Source: Eubacterium brachy ATCC 33089 (GTDB lineage Bacteria; Bacillota; Clostridia; Peptostreptococcales; Anaerovoracaceae). From it: a DNA stretch of 64,000 bases. Within the stretch, counting starts at the first letter, position 1, and every line of letters starts with the position of its first letter. This document shows positions 1 to 8,778 of this stretch, one piece after another. The translations under genes were made by a program, and so were the position numbers. A model generated the notes under the pieces. The model was not told the DNA's origin and did no database searches. It saw only the letters and a program-made list of their open reading frames with translations. The stretch covers positions 41,605 through 105,604 of the forward strand of contig KI535279.1 of NCBI GenBank assembly GCA_000488855.1. The letters run 5' to 3'.

Positions 1-1
1 C

Positions 2-850
2 CCGGAGCATGACATATTGCTTGCGGGCTTTCCTTGTCAGGCATTTTCTCTTGCAGGACATAAGAAAGGGTTTGAAGATGCAAGAGGCACATTATTTTTT
101 GACGTTGCGAGAATTATAAAAAGACATAGACCTAAAGTGGTGTTTTGTGAAAATGTTAAGAATCTTGTTAACCATGATAGAGGTCGCACATTTCAGGTGA
201 TTAGAAATATTTTGGAAGAATTGGGATATGCGGTGTTTTATCAAGTTTTGAACAGTAAGGATTTCGGAGTTCCGCAAAATAGAGAAAGGATATATATTGT
301 AGCATTCAGGAATGACATAGCACCTTCGGATTTTGTATTCCCTCAAAAAACCGATGATACAAAAGTTATAAAAGATATCATTGAAGAGAAGGAAGTGTCT
401 TCAAAATATTATTTATCTACAGCATATCTGGCATCGTTAAAAAGACACAAAGAAAGGCATGTTTCAAAGGGAAACGGCTTCGGATATGAAATCAGAGAAG
501 CAACTTCCGTGGCGGGAGCTATTGTATGCGGTGGAATGGGAAGAGAGAGAAATCTTATCATAGATGAGCGTTTGACGGACTTTACTCCGGTTACTCATAT
601 TAAAGGCGAGGTCAATCGGGAATTCATTCGTAAAATGACTCCGAGAGAATGGGCAAGACTTCAAGGTTTTCCCGATGAATTTAAATTGCCAGTTGCGGAT
701 ACACATTTATATAAACAGTTCGGAAATTCGGTAACGGTTCCCGTCATACGTGCAATTGCCGAACAGATCAAATCGTACCTTGAAAAGGAAAAGCTGGAAA
801 TGAAACCAAGAGAGGAATCATATAAACAGATTGCTATTGCGTGGAGGTAG
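2..850 (+). CDS. DNA (cytosine-5) methyltransferase, 5' end outside window
   Basis: Type II R-M modification enzyme that transfers a methyl group from AdoMet to C5 of cytosine. The open frame runs off the left edge of the window, so the N-terminal AdoMet-binding motif I is not visible. What remains starts at motif IV (GFPCQAFS, with the catalytic Cys of PCQ), followed by the ENV motif (CENVKNL), motif VIII-like QNRERIYIVAFR, a target-recognition region and the C-terminal QFGNSV motif X. The next gene is an HpaII-type endonuclease whose ribosome-binding site overlaps the end of this gene, and a Vsr nuclease follows. The methylase is therefore inferred to protect CCGG, as M.HpaII does. The family is certain; the specificity is inferred from the neighbour. 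Confidence 0.93.
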   Translation, partial: PEHDILLAGFPCQAFSLAGHKKGFEDARGTLFFDVARIIKRHRPKVVFCENVKNLVNHDRGRTFQVIRNILEELGYAVFYQVLNSKDFGVPQNRERIYIVAFRNDIAPSDFVFPQKTDDTKVIKDIIEEKEVSSKYYLSTAYLASLKRHKERHVSKGNGFGYEIREATSVAGAIVCGGMGRERNLIIDERLTDFTPVTHIKGEVNREFIRKMTPREWARLQGFPDEFKLPVADTHLYKQFGNSVTVPVIRAIAEQIKSYLEKEKLEMKPREESYKQIAIAWR

Positions 851-855
851 TGTTA

Positions 856-1941
856 ATGCTTACAGGGAATAAAGGAGAATGGTCGGAAATATATGTTTTG
901 TTAAGACTTTTGGCTGACGGAAAGATATATGCAGCCGACAGTGAATTGAATAAATTGGAGGATGTATATTTTCCCATTATTAGAATAATTAGAGAAGAAA
1001 ACAAAGGTGAAATTAAAGAATATACCGCCGGAGAAATAATATCAATATATATTAACGGATCAAAAGTAAAAGAGTTGCCTGCAACAGAATTTGAAACAGA
1101 ATCTGAATATCTATTGAACGAAATTAACAGTAAAGCTTCAAAAGGAGCATTTTCAGTAGAAAAAACGCAGAATTTTATGGATAAAATTTTGTGTTATAAG
1201 CTGTCGGCACCTGCGACGGACAAAAGTGATATTACAATTAAAATAATCGATATAAATACTGGATACAGCCCTACGGTAGGGTTTTCCATAAAATCAGAAT
1301 TGGGTTCTTCCCCTACTCTGTTAAATGCAGGGAAAACCACAAACTTTATTTATAAAATCATCCACAGTTATCCCGACTTGGTTCGAGAAGCAAATGAAAT
1401 ATATATCGTATCGGCAGGTAAAAATCACACGGATGTCAGAGGGCGTATCAATAAAATAATTGACGAAAACGGACAATTGAAATATTGGAAAATGAATAAT
1501 CAGACTTTTAGCGATAATTTAGTATTGATTGACAGCAATATGGACAGAATTATAGCCGAAACTCTTTTATACTTTTATAAAGATGGAATCAGCAATTGTG
1601 ATGATATGGTTGCAAAACTTGAACGTGAAAATCCTATGAACTACGGTAATGTAAATGCTTATAAGTATAAGTTCAAGAAATTCCTGACAGCTGTAGCATT
1701 GGGCATGAAGCCTGCTACAGTTTGGGACGGTTTAGATGAGGCTACAGGAGGATACATTGTAGTTACAAAGGAAGGTAATGTTCTTGCATATCATATATAC
1801 AACAGAAATTACTTTGAAGAATACTTATTGAAGAACACAAAATATGAAACGGCATCCACTTCAAGGCATGGTTTTGGAGAAATATATAGTGAGAACGGGG
1901 AAGATTTTATTAACTTAAATTTGCAGGTGAGATTCAGATAA
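856..1941 (+). CDS. HpaII-type type II restriction endonuclease
   Basis: 361-aa endonuclease that I recognise as the HpaII family from the characteristic start MLTGNKGEWSEIYVLLRLL and the FSIKSELGSSPTLLNAG block. HpaII cuts C/CGG. The ATG at 856 is chosen because GGAGG at 843-847 sits 8 nt upstream. An in-frame GTG at 841 would place that site inside the gene. It overlaps the methylase's last codons through its ribosome-binding site, and its stop overlaps the Vsr start codon, so all three are one transcriptional unit. The family assignment rests on remembered sequence similarity, and the CCGG target is inferred. Confidence 0.82.
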   Translation: MLTGNKGEWSEIYVLLRLLADGKIYAADSELNKLEDVYFPIIRIIREENKGEIKEYTAGEIISIYINGSKVKELPATEFETESEYLLNEINSKASKGAFSVEKTQNFMDKILCYKLSAPATDKSDITIKIIDINTGYSPTVGFSIKSELGSSPTLLNAGKTTNFIYKIIHSYPDLVREANEIYIVSAGKNHTDVRGRINKIIDENGQLKYWKMNNQTFSDNLVLIDSNMDRIIAETLLYFYKDGISNCDDMVAKLERENPMNYGNVNAYKYKFKKFLTAVALGMKPATVWDGLDEATGGYIVVTKEGNVLAYHIYNRNYFEEYLLKNTKYETASTSRHGFGEIYSENGEDFINLNLQVRFR

Positions 1942-2372
1942 TGAAGAAAAAGAAGCCCATGACCAGAAGTCAAAATATGGCAAGAGTGAAAAGTAAAAAT
2001 ACAAAACCTGAAGTTTTCCTGAGAAAACTTCTGTGGCATAAGGGGTTCAGATATAGATTAAACTATAAGGAGTTGCCTGGAAGTCCTGATTTATATATTC
2101 CTAAATACAAAGTTGCTATCTTTGTAAACGGTTGCTTTTGGCACATGCATGAAAATTGCAGGTATTCATCCATCCCTAAGAATAATCATGATTTTTGGAA
2201 AAACAAATTGGAAGGGAATGTTGAAAGAGATAAGCAAAACTACATCAAACTTGAAAACATGGGCATTAAAGTAATCGTTGTTTGGGGTTGTGAAATTAAA
2301 CAGATGATGAAAGATGAAATAATTGCTACGGAGAAAGTAGATAGTCTTGTACATGAGATTATCAAGTTGTAG
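1941..2372 (+). CDS. vsr: Very short patch repair endonuclease (Vsr)
   Basis: 143-aa mismatch endonuclease. It nicks 5' of the T in T:G mismatches that arise when 5-methylcytosine deaminates, protecting the methylase's target from C-to-T mutation. Diagnostic motifs are the MTRSQNMARVKSKNTKPE start, FRYRLNYKELPGSPDLYIPKYK with the catalytic Asp, the FVNGCFWHMH block with zinc-binding Cys/His, and a C-terminal IKVIVVWGCEI. Its ATG overlaps the stop of the endonuclease gene (TAATG). A methylase-endonuclease-Vsr trio is known for HpaII itself, which supports the assignment of the whole operon. Confidence 0.92.
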   Translation: MKKKKPMTRSQNMARVKSKNTKPEVFLRKLLWHKGFRYRLNYKELPGSPDLYIPKYKVAIFVNGCFWHMHENCRYSSIPKNNHDFWKNKLEGNVERDKQNYIKLENMGIKVIVVWGCEIKQMMKDEIIATEKVDSLVHEIIKL

Positions 2373-2569
2373 TAAAAAAGAAATAGGAAGCGTATTGAAT
2401 ATATTTGGAATAAATCACTGTTAACAAAGGGATTAAAAATGGCTAGGATATATTATATTTGATAGAGCTTTTAAAGTTTAGAAAAATCAAAAAGAAGATA
2501 TACTCTTGGATGTAACAACAATGTATATAGAAGAAACCCGGATAGGTTTTAGATTAGGAGGAAGTATAA

Positions 2570-3487
2570 GTGAAGCTAAATCCAAATTCAAAGAATGCTA
2601 TTAAACCATTTAAGCATCTTAAACATTTATTTATATCTAAAAATACAGATGATGGATTTTTAGATTTATTTTTACTTCCTATTAATGCAAGGAATTTTGA
2701 TTATAATTCTGTTTCTGAAAATCTAATGGAATCTGTTGCCGATTACGCCTTATCATGGAAGATTAGAGATAAATATAAAGATAAGGCAATGACTCTGAGT
2801 AGGAAAGCAAGAGAAAAATTTAAGGAAGCTGCAAAAAATGATGGAGAGCTAGGAGAATTACTATTGTTTTGTTTTTTGGAGGGGCATTTAGATGCTCCTA
2901 AGATATTAACAAAACTAGAATTAAAAACATCTAATCAGCTTTATGTAAATGGGTCAGATGGAGTGCATTTGAAGAAACTCTCAGATAAAAAATATCAACT
3001 GATTTTTGGTGAGTCTAAGACTTATGATGATTTGAATCGTGCATTTGATAATGCTTTTAAATCAATTGGTGAGTTTGTTAATGAGGTAAATGCAAAAGGT
3101 AATGATAAAAGTGGTATAAACTTTGAAAAGGGATTAATATCCAGCAATATAGAGTCGGATATTTTTGAAAAAGATGAGGAAGAAATTTTGAATGTGCTTT
3201 TATATCCAGAAGAAAAAGCAAACTACAAATTTTCTTTAGATGATGCTTTTTCAATATTTATTGGTTACGAGATAGACATAAAAGATGAGCAACAGAAATG
3301 CTCAAATGATGAATTTCCTATTGAAATAGAGGGGAAAATTGTAAATCAGATAGAGACTTATAAAGGTAATGTTTATAAATTAATTCAAAAATATGGTTTA
3401 ATGGGATACACCTTTTATGTATTTATAATGCCATTTACTAATATTGACGAGAATAGGAAAAAGATATTAAAAAAGGTGCTTGAATAA
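2570..3487 (+). CDS. hamA: Hachiman anti-phage protein HamA (DUF1837 nuclease)
   Basis: 305-aa DUF1837 protein. In Hachiman, HamA is a PD-(D/E)XK-like nuclease held inactive by the helicase HamB until phage infection perturbs DNA. Visible candidate active-site positions are E96 in GELGE, D130 in GSDGVH, and E148/K150 in FGESKTY, a D-x17-ExK arrangement typical of this fold. It starts at GTG 2570 behind AGGAGG in the leader. The last base of its stop codon is the first base of the HamB start, so the two are translationally coupled. It lies 200 bp after the HpaII-like operon. The helicase partner makes the system call firm. Confidence 0.88.
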   Translation: MKLNPNSKNAIKPFKHLKHLFISKNTDDGFLDLFLLPINARNFDYNSVSENLMESVADYALSWKIRDKYKDKAMTLSRKAREKFKEAAKNDGELGELLLFCFLEGHLDAPKILTKLELKTSNQLYVNGSDGVHLKKLSDKKYQLIFGESKTYDDLNRAFDNAFKSIGEFVNEVNAKGNDKSGINFEKGLISSNIESDIFEKDEEEILNVLLYPEEKANYKFSLDDAFSIFIGYEIDIKDEQQKCSNDEFPIEIEGKIVNQIETYKGNVYKLIQKYGLMGYTFYVFIMPFTNIDENRKKILKKVLE

Positions 3488-6084
3488 TGAATATAATGCA
3501 GAAAATGTCTAATAGGGCATATGAAGATCCATATTTAAGGAATTTAATTCATAAATTGGAAACCGATTATTGTAGAAAATTTTATACAAACTCAAGTCAG
3601 TTAATGCTAAATGAAAAAGAAATTTTACACTTATTACGATTTTCGGATATTTTATGCAGATCTGAAGAAAGTATGCATAGAAATTTATCTCTAAAAATAA
3701 TAAGTTTACTTTTGGAATTAGAAGATGTTAGTACATCAGAATATTTTCGGATTATTGCTGCTAATACATTGGTCAAGTTAGGAAATTTCCCATCGTTACC
3801 AATTATTGATAGAGATGGAAAGTATTTAAAGGTTGACGAAATTAGAAATGACTATATTCTAAAAGGACTAATGCAAGCATCTCCATTAGGTAAGCCATTT
3901 ACAGACGCACAATATAATGTGTTTGAAGAAATGAAGAAAAGAAATCATTATAGCTTTTCTGGCAGCACATCTTTTGGTAAATCGTTCATTTTTGAGGCGT
4001 TTACAAAATATATAATAAAAGAACATAACAAAACCGATAATATTGCATTTATTGTTCCAACTAAAGCACTTATAAATCAAGTTGGGAATAGGTTGAAAGA
4101 GATTGTAGATGAGTTTGGATATAAGGTTACTACTACACCGGTTATTCCTAAAGTTTTTTTAAATCAAGATAATAAATATATTTTTGTATTTACAGCTGAG
4201 AGATTAATCTTATATTTTACAGATAAAAATAATCCCCAAATTGACTATCTTTTTGTAGATGAAGCTCATAAATTGCTTAGCAAAAAGGATACGAGAACAC
4301 CATTACTTTATCATGCATTAGTATTAGCCAAGAGGAAAAGTGTCAATATATATTTTGCATCTCCTAACATACCTAATGCGGATGTTTTTTTAGAGATGAT
4401 AAATAATAGCACTGACGAAAGCATGTCTATAATAGAATCGCCAGTTACTCAAAATAGATTTTTTATTGATACCATAGAGAACAAATCTTTCATGATATCA
4501 GATTATGGAGATGATATAGTTTTTCCTAAATTTGATTTCAAAGAGAATGATATTATTGGTAATTTGCAATTGGTTTTAGAATCATTTTCTGAAGATAGAC
4601 AAAGTATTATTTATTGTAATACAGTAGATAAGACTATTCAAACGGCTATCAATTTTGCAAATCGATGCTCTAAAATTGATTCTGAAGAGATAGATGAAGT
4701 GATAAAACTTATAGATGAAAGGATTCATCATCAGTATTATTTAAAAAAATGTTTAAATAAGGGTATTGCATATCATTTTGGTGGGATACCTGAAGAAATA
4801 AAGTTGAGAATTGAAAATCTATATAAACAAGGATTAATAAAATTTCTGTTTTGTACATCAACATTGTTAGAGGGCGTGAATTTACCAGCTAAAAATATTT
4901 TTATTTTAAGTGAAAAAATAGGGGATGGTAAAATGAGCGATATTGATTTTTGGAATTTGGCAGGAAGAGCTGGTAGATTAAGAAAAGATATTTCTGGAAA
5001 TATCTTTTGTGTCAACCTGTATAATCAAAGTGGATATTGGAAAGATTCAAAAAATGCAAGCATCCTCAGAACAAAAGAGATATGTGAAATTAAACCACAA
5101 ATACTATCGAGACAAAATGATAATTTATATAAGAATATAAGCAATTATTTTGAACAAAAGGGTTATAGTAACAAAAATCTAAGTAGTGAAAAAAAGAAAA
5201 CTATAGAGATGTATGGAAATATTTTGCTTTTTCATGATTCAATAAATAATGATTCTATTTTAAAGGATAGATTCGTTGATAGTGACAAAAATTCTGTGTC
5301 ATTATTGAAGAAAACAAGAAATTCATTAAAAGTAGCACCAGAAATTTTAGCAACGAGTATAGATATAAATATTGCAAACCAGAACAAAATAGCAATTAGT
5401 GATGTTCCTAATTTACCAACTTCTACAAAGAGAGAAGATTGTCTTAAAGTTCTTACTATACTTTATGAGCAATACAAATGGACTGAAACTGAATCTGGTG
5501 GTAGAAATCCGATGATTAGACATAAAAATCAGCTTAAATATTATGCAACATTGATGGAATCATGGATTAACACAAAACCTTTGAAAGTGCTTATACAAAG
5601 AACTATCGATTATTTTTATAATGATGGAGATGAAAGAAATCTTTATATTAGACAAGAAGGAAAGTTAAAGCCTGTTAAATTTGATAAAGAAAATGAATTT
5701 CATATAAATAAATTAATCAATGATGTTGTGAGCGACATAGAAAACATTTTGAGATTTAAGATAAAAAACTATGTTTCTAATTATCAGGCATTATTAAAAA
5801 ATAAAGAGAATTTAAATGTTAATGTGGCTGATTGGGAAAGTTATATTGAGTATGGAACGACTGATAATAAGGCAATTGAAATACAAAATTTAGGTTTTCC
5901 AAGAAACATTGCAATTTTCCTTAGAGATAAATATTTAGATGCATTTGAAAAGAATAACATGGGTATAATTTGTGATGTTGATGAAATTAATTTAAAAAAT
6001 AATATTGACAGAGATAAGTATAAGTTTGAGTATGAGGAACTAGCGTTATTTATGAATTGGGAAACAGAGAAAGAAGCAAAATAG
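3487..6084 (+). CDS. hamB: Hachiman anti-phage helicase HamB
   Basis: 865-aa superfamily 2 helicase. The N-terminal 120 residues are helical. Walker A is SGSTSFGKS (about 158-166), the DEAH motif is VDEAHKL (about 256-262), and motif VI-like NLAGRAGRLRKD is near residue 490. The C-terminal third is charged and has no motif I know. In Hachiman, HamB translocates on or senses damaged DNA and controls HamA, the gene just upstream, with which it overlaps. AT-rich codon use (many AAA, ATA, AAT) is like hamA but unlike the neighbouring R-M operon, suggesting the pair was acquired separately. No promoter of its own is visible; it is probably co-transcribed with hamA. Confidence 0.88.
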   Translation: MNIMQKMSNRAYEDPYLRNLIHKLETDYCRKFYTNSSQLMLNEKEILHLLRFSDILCRSEESMHRNLSLKIISLLLELEDVSTSEYFRIIAANTLVKLGNFPSLPIIDRDGKYLKVDEIRNDYILKGLMQASPLGKPFTDAQYNVFEEMKKRNHYSFSGSTSFGKSFIFEAFTKYIIKEHNKTDNIAFIVPTKALINQVGNRLKEIVDEFGYKVTTTPVIPKVFLNQDNKYIFVFTAERLILYFTDKNNPQIDYLFVDEAHKLLSKKDTRTPLLYHALVLAKRKSVNIYFASPNIPNADVFLEMINNSTDESMSIIESPVTQNRFFIDTIENKSFMISDYGDDIVFPKFDFKENDIIGNLQLVLESFSEDRQSIIYCNTVDKTIQTAINFANRCSKIDSEEIDEVIKLIDERIHHQYYLKKCLNKGIAYHFGGIPEEIKLRIENLYKQGLIKFLFCTSTLLEGVNLPAKNIFILSEKIGDGKMSDIDFWNLAGRAGRLRKDISGNIFCVNLYNQSGYWKDSKNASILRTKEICEIKPQILSRQNDNLYKNISNYFEQKGYSNKNLSSEKKKTIEMYGNILLFHDSINNDSILKDRFVDSDKNSVSLLKKTRNSLKVAPEILATSIDINIANQNKIAISDVPNLPTSTKREDCLKVLTILYEQYKWTETESGGRNPMIRHKNQLKYYATLMESWINTKPLKVLIQRTIDYFYNDGDERNLYIRQEGKLKPVKFDKENEFHINKLINDVVSDIENILRFKIKNYVSNYQALLKNKENLNVNVADWESYIEYGTTDNKAIEIQNLGFPRNIAIFLRDKYLDAFEKNNMGIICDVDEINLKNNIDRDKYKFEYEELALFMNWETEKEAK

Positions 6085-6331
6085 CTTATCTCTCCATTTC
6101 CTTCCGCATACATTTCTAATAACCGTTATCGAAAATAACATTAGATTTTTATAATAAAATGTATATATAGACTAGGGAGTTCTAACAAGACAGGCTATTG
6201 GAAAATTAAGGAATAGTTTCGTGCTTGCAATATGCTTGCAAAAAATCGGATAAACAGAAATAAAATGGATAATAGAACTAAAACCGATATAAAAAACCTT
6301 GATTTTATACCGTTTATACAAAACAGTATCA

Positions 6332-6353
6332 ATGGACATATCGAGTGGGAATA
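6332..6353 (+). repeat. Imperfect 22-bp direct repeat, copy 1 (possible attachment site)
   Basis: Begins ATGGACATATCGAGT and matches 19656-19677 at 19 of 22 positions. The two copies bracket the excisionase, the integrase remnant and the type I R-M operon, as attL/attR would. Confidence 0.35.
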
Positions 6354-6494
6354 GGAGATGTTTTATCTAAAACGGCTTATTTACAAGGGTTATAGCCTAT
6401 TAGAATGAGTAACTGGGACAAAATTGGGTAAGGATTTCAAAAAGAATAAATCCAATAATAGCTCAAAGTGGCTTTACAAATGGATAAAAAATGA

Positions 6495-6524
6495 GACCGT
6501 AGCGTAGTCGTTACGGTCTTTTTG
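6495..6524 (+). terminator. Rho-independent terminator
   Basis: GACCGTA at 6495-6501 pairs with TACGGTC at 6512-6518, followed by five T. It would terminate rightward transcription between hamB and the island. Confidence 0.75.
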
Positions 6525-6597
6525 CATATATTTGGAAGTGGGTATTCCAGGCGGATGCTATTTATATAAATGAGTATTTAATGATTATCAATAAAGC

Positions 6598-7113
6598 TTA
6601 TTCTACATATTCTTTCCAAGTTTTGCTATATAATTGCTTGCAACATTCTTCTCTTAGTAATAGTCTAAAAAATTTTAGAAAATTGATATTAATAGTACCA
6701 TTGTCTTTTTCGTATATATAACGCCAATACTCGAAAGCGTTAGAAATACTATCTAATAATTCATCAAACATACTTTTATTATCTGAATTAAATATTTCTT
6801 GCATTTTTTTCCCGACTAATAATGCAGTATCATAATCTTTTTCTTTGAATAATTGCCATAATTTTTTTAAATCGTGACCACCACCCACTTTTTTATCTCT
6901 CATTTCCTTAACAGATACACCACGAATAACTAATAGTGTTTTAATAAATACCTCACAGGCAAAAGCGGAATTGACAATGCCTGATACAGTATGAGATTTA
7001 AACCTATATTCAATAATGTTATTAGGTTCTATTTCACAACACCTTGCACAATCAGAAAAAGCACAAGCCTGTTCAAACATACGGTGTGGATCTAATACAT
7101 TTTTTTCGCCCAT
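6598..7113 (-). CDS. HEPN-like domain protein
   Basis: 171-aa, mostly helical protein. The block CEVFIKTLLVIRG followed by GGGHDLKKLWQLFKE is typical of HEPN-type four-helix proteins, which in bacteria act as toxins, as RNase domains or as partners of nucleotidyltransferase antitoxins. A clean catalytic Rx4-6H motif is not visible: the nearest is R-x7-H before DLKKLW, so RNase activity is doubtful. The ATG at 7113 is chosen for a GAAGAGG site 7 nt upstream; a longer GTG start at 7161 has no good site. It is co-directional with and downstream of the XRE repressor at 7224-7664. The family call is moderate and the function unknown. Confidence 0.5.
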   Translation of the reverse strand: MGEKNVLDPHRMFEQACAFSDCARCCEIEPNNIIEYRFKSHTVSGIVNSAFACEVFIKTLLVIRGVSVKEMRDKKVGGGHDLKKLWQLFKEKDYDTALLVGKKMQEIFNSDNKSMFDELLDSISNAFEYWRYIYEKDNGTININFLKFFRLLLREECCKQLYSKTWKEYVE

Positions 7114-7223
7114 ATAGTATCCTCTTCTACAAATTATAATTTGACCACTCCTATTTATCACATGGAAAATTTTTTTGAGTCATAAGTCTATAAAAGTTCT
7201 ATGCTATGCATATGATTATTATT

Positions 7224-7664
7224 TTATCTATATTTCTTTAAAAACCTTGATTTCTTTGGAAAAGATAACTTCCAATCTTCAAATTCCTCGTCCGTAATTT
7301 CCCCGTTATAATGTTTCTTTCTCATTTCGTCCCATTCAATTAAAAAATCATCAAAATGTGGACTATGAGATAGAAGTGCAGTAGGTTCACCATTTCCTGC
7401 AAGGGGACGGAACTTCATTTCTTTTTCATAATCAAAGATAATATGCATGATTTCGAAAATAGAATTTGGATCATGGTCGATTAAAGCAGAAATATCACAG
7501 TTAAGTGCATCGGCTATTTTTCTTAATTGTTCAATGTTCGGTGATCTATTTCCAAATTCATAATTACGAATTGCAGCATCAGTCAGTCCGGACATGATAG
7601 CAAGCTCTTTTTGTGTTAGTTTTCTAAATAAGCGAATTTGCTTTAATTTCTTACCGGAAATCAT
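7224..7664 (-). CDS. XRE-family transcriptional repressor (island control gene)
   Basis: 146-aa regulator with an N-terminal lambda-repressor-like HTH (residues about 5-62: LKQIRLFRKLTQKELAIMSG, then AAIRNYEFGNRSPNIEQL). The C-terminal half is acidic (EWDEMRKKHYNGEITDEEFEDW) and has no enzyme motif. It is divergent from the excisionase/integrase pair across a 290-bp region rich in inverted repeats (7726-7811), the classic layout of an element repressor controlling its own promoter and excision. Its operators are inferred from those repeats. Confidence 0.82.
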   Translation of the reverse strand: MISGKKLKQIRLFRKLTQKELAIMSGLTDAAIRNYEFGNRSPNIEQLRKIADALNCDISALIDHDPNSIFEIMHIIFDYEKEMKFRPLAGNGEPTALLSHSPHFDDFLIEWDEMRKKHYNGEITDEEFEDWKLSFPKKSRFLKKYR

Positions 7665-7725
7665 TTTAAGACTCCTCTCTTAAAAATTTTCTATTACATT
7701 TTATCACAGATTGAACTTCAGCACA

Positions 7726-7811
7726 ACAGAAGTGTTCTGTACATAACAGGAAATAATCCTGTAATAATAGCCTGTACAGAATAACAAAAATTATAATAGG
7801 ACTTAACAGAA
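7726..7811. promoter_or_regulatory. Operator cluster with ACAGAA/TTCTGT half-sites
   Basis: Four copies of one half-site: ACAGAA at 7726-7731 and TTCTGT at 7735-7740 (palindrome with a 3-nt centre), ACAGAA at 7776-7781 and again at 7806-7811. TTCTGTACA at 7735-7743 also pairs with TGTACAGAA at 7773-7781, and CAGGA/TCCTG at 7747-7761 sits inside. It lies between the divergent XRE repressor and the excisionase-like gene, so the repressor is the likely ligand. Confidence 0.6.
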
Positions 7812-7951
7812 CAAAAATGAACTACCATAACGTGGATATACAGTTCAAATATGAACTGTTAGAATGCAAGATATTTAAATCGACGCTCGTTCTATCTCAA
7901 GACATGGATGCAGAACCTTGCAAAAACTATGAATTGAAAGGAGAGCTAAAA

Positions 7952-8146
7952 ATGCAAAAGGTATTCATGACAGCAAAAGAAGTTCAAGATTTTTTAGAAG
8001 TCAGCAGAACGACTGCATATCAGTTGATAAACGAAATGAATCAAGAACTGACAAAGCTCGGCTATCGAGTACAAAGAGGTAAAGTGAATCGACAGTATTT
8101 CATGGAAAAGTATTGTTATGGAAATGAAGTTAGAAAAGAGGTGTAA
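7952..8146 (+). CDS. Excisionase-like helix-turn-helix protein
   Basis: 64-aa basic protein. MTAKEVQDFLEVSRTTAYQL is the winged-helix motif of Xis-type DNA-binding proteins, which bend attachment-site DNA and bias integrase towards excision. The ATG at 7952 follows AAAGGAG at 7937-7943; a longer frame upstream is not supported by a ribosome-binding site. The integrase gene begins 3 bp after its stop, the usual xis-int order. Confidence 0.75.
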   Translation: MQKVFMTAKEVQDFLEVSRTTAYQLINEMNQELTKLGYRVQRGKVNRQYFMEKYCYGNEVRKEV

Positions 8147-8148
8147 AA

Positions 8149-8778
8149 GTGGGTGCATATAGAGATAAAAACAAAAACGGCACTTGGTACTGCAAGTTCA
8201 GTTATGTGAATTGGAAAGGGGAAAAGCTATATAAGAAAAAAAGAGGATTTTCAACAAAGAAGGAAGCTTTGAATTGGGAAAAAGAGCTTCTATCACAACA
8301 AGCCGGAACGGTTGAAATGACATTTAGGGAATTCTTTGAACTGTATAAAAGAGATAAAAAACCACGTATTAGAGAGAACACATGGCGAACGAAAGAAGCA
8401 ATCGTTATGACTAAAATCATGCCATATTTGGGAGATTTGTTAATGAATGAAATTAGCAATGTAGCCATTATACAGTGGCAGAATGAATCGATGAAAATTA
8501 AAGATGATAGAGGTCAAACATATTCGCCAACTTATCTTCGAACAATACATGATCAACTTAGCAGTATCCTAAATCATACTTGCAGATATTATAGTTTGAA
8601 AACTAATGTGGCAAGAGATGTTGGTACTATGGGAGAAAAAGAAGCAGATGAAATGTCGTTCTGGACACAGGAAGAATATGAGTCATTTATTGAAGCGGTT
8701 AAGGACAAACTTCATTCATATTATGCTTTGAGGGAACTATCTCAAGCGGTGATGCAAGTAAAGATGATTTCCTATTAA
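8149..8778 (+). pseudogene. Tyrosine integrase, truncated before the catalytic domain
   Basis: The first ~190 residues match phage/ICE tyrosine integrases: an arm-type DNA-binding domain (KNGTWYCKFSYVNWKGEK, FSTKKEALNWEKELL) and a SAM-like core-binding domain (RENTWRTKEAIVMTKIMPYL to HTCRYYSLKTN). After FWTQEEYESFIEAVKDKLHSYY, where the catalytic domain with its Arg, His and Tyr residues should follow, the frame switches to unrelated sequence and stops. A full protein would be near 380-400 aa; this one is 209. A GTG start at 8149 follows AGAGGTG. The break is a deletion or recombination junction, so the island probably cannot excise on its own. Confidence 0.82.

Larger units (their letters stand above)
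6085..6597. other. Intergenic region between hamB and an integrative island
   Basis: No credible gene in these 513 bases. It holds a pair of TGCTTGCAA direct repeats (about 6220-6240), a 22-bp sequence repeated imperfectly at 19656 (see 6332-6353), a second block AACTGGGACAAAATTGG near 6410 that recurs loosely near 19805, and a terminator at 6495-6524. This arrangement resembles the attachment-site side of a tyrosine-recombinase element, but no core site can be proven from one copy. Confidence 0.4.

Noticed and set aside
6598..7113. HEPN/MNT toxin-antitoxin pair
   Set aside because: No nucleotidyltransferase-type partner lies beside the HEPN-like gene, and the Rx4-6H motif is not clear.
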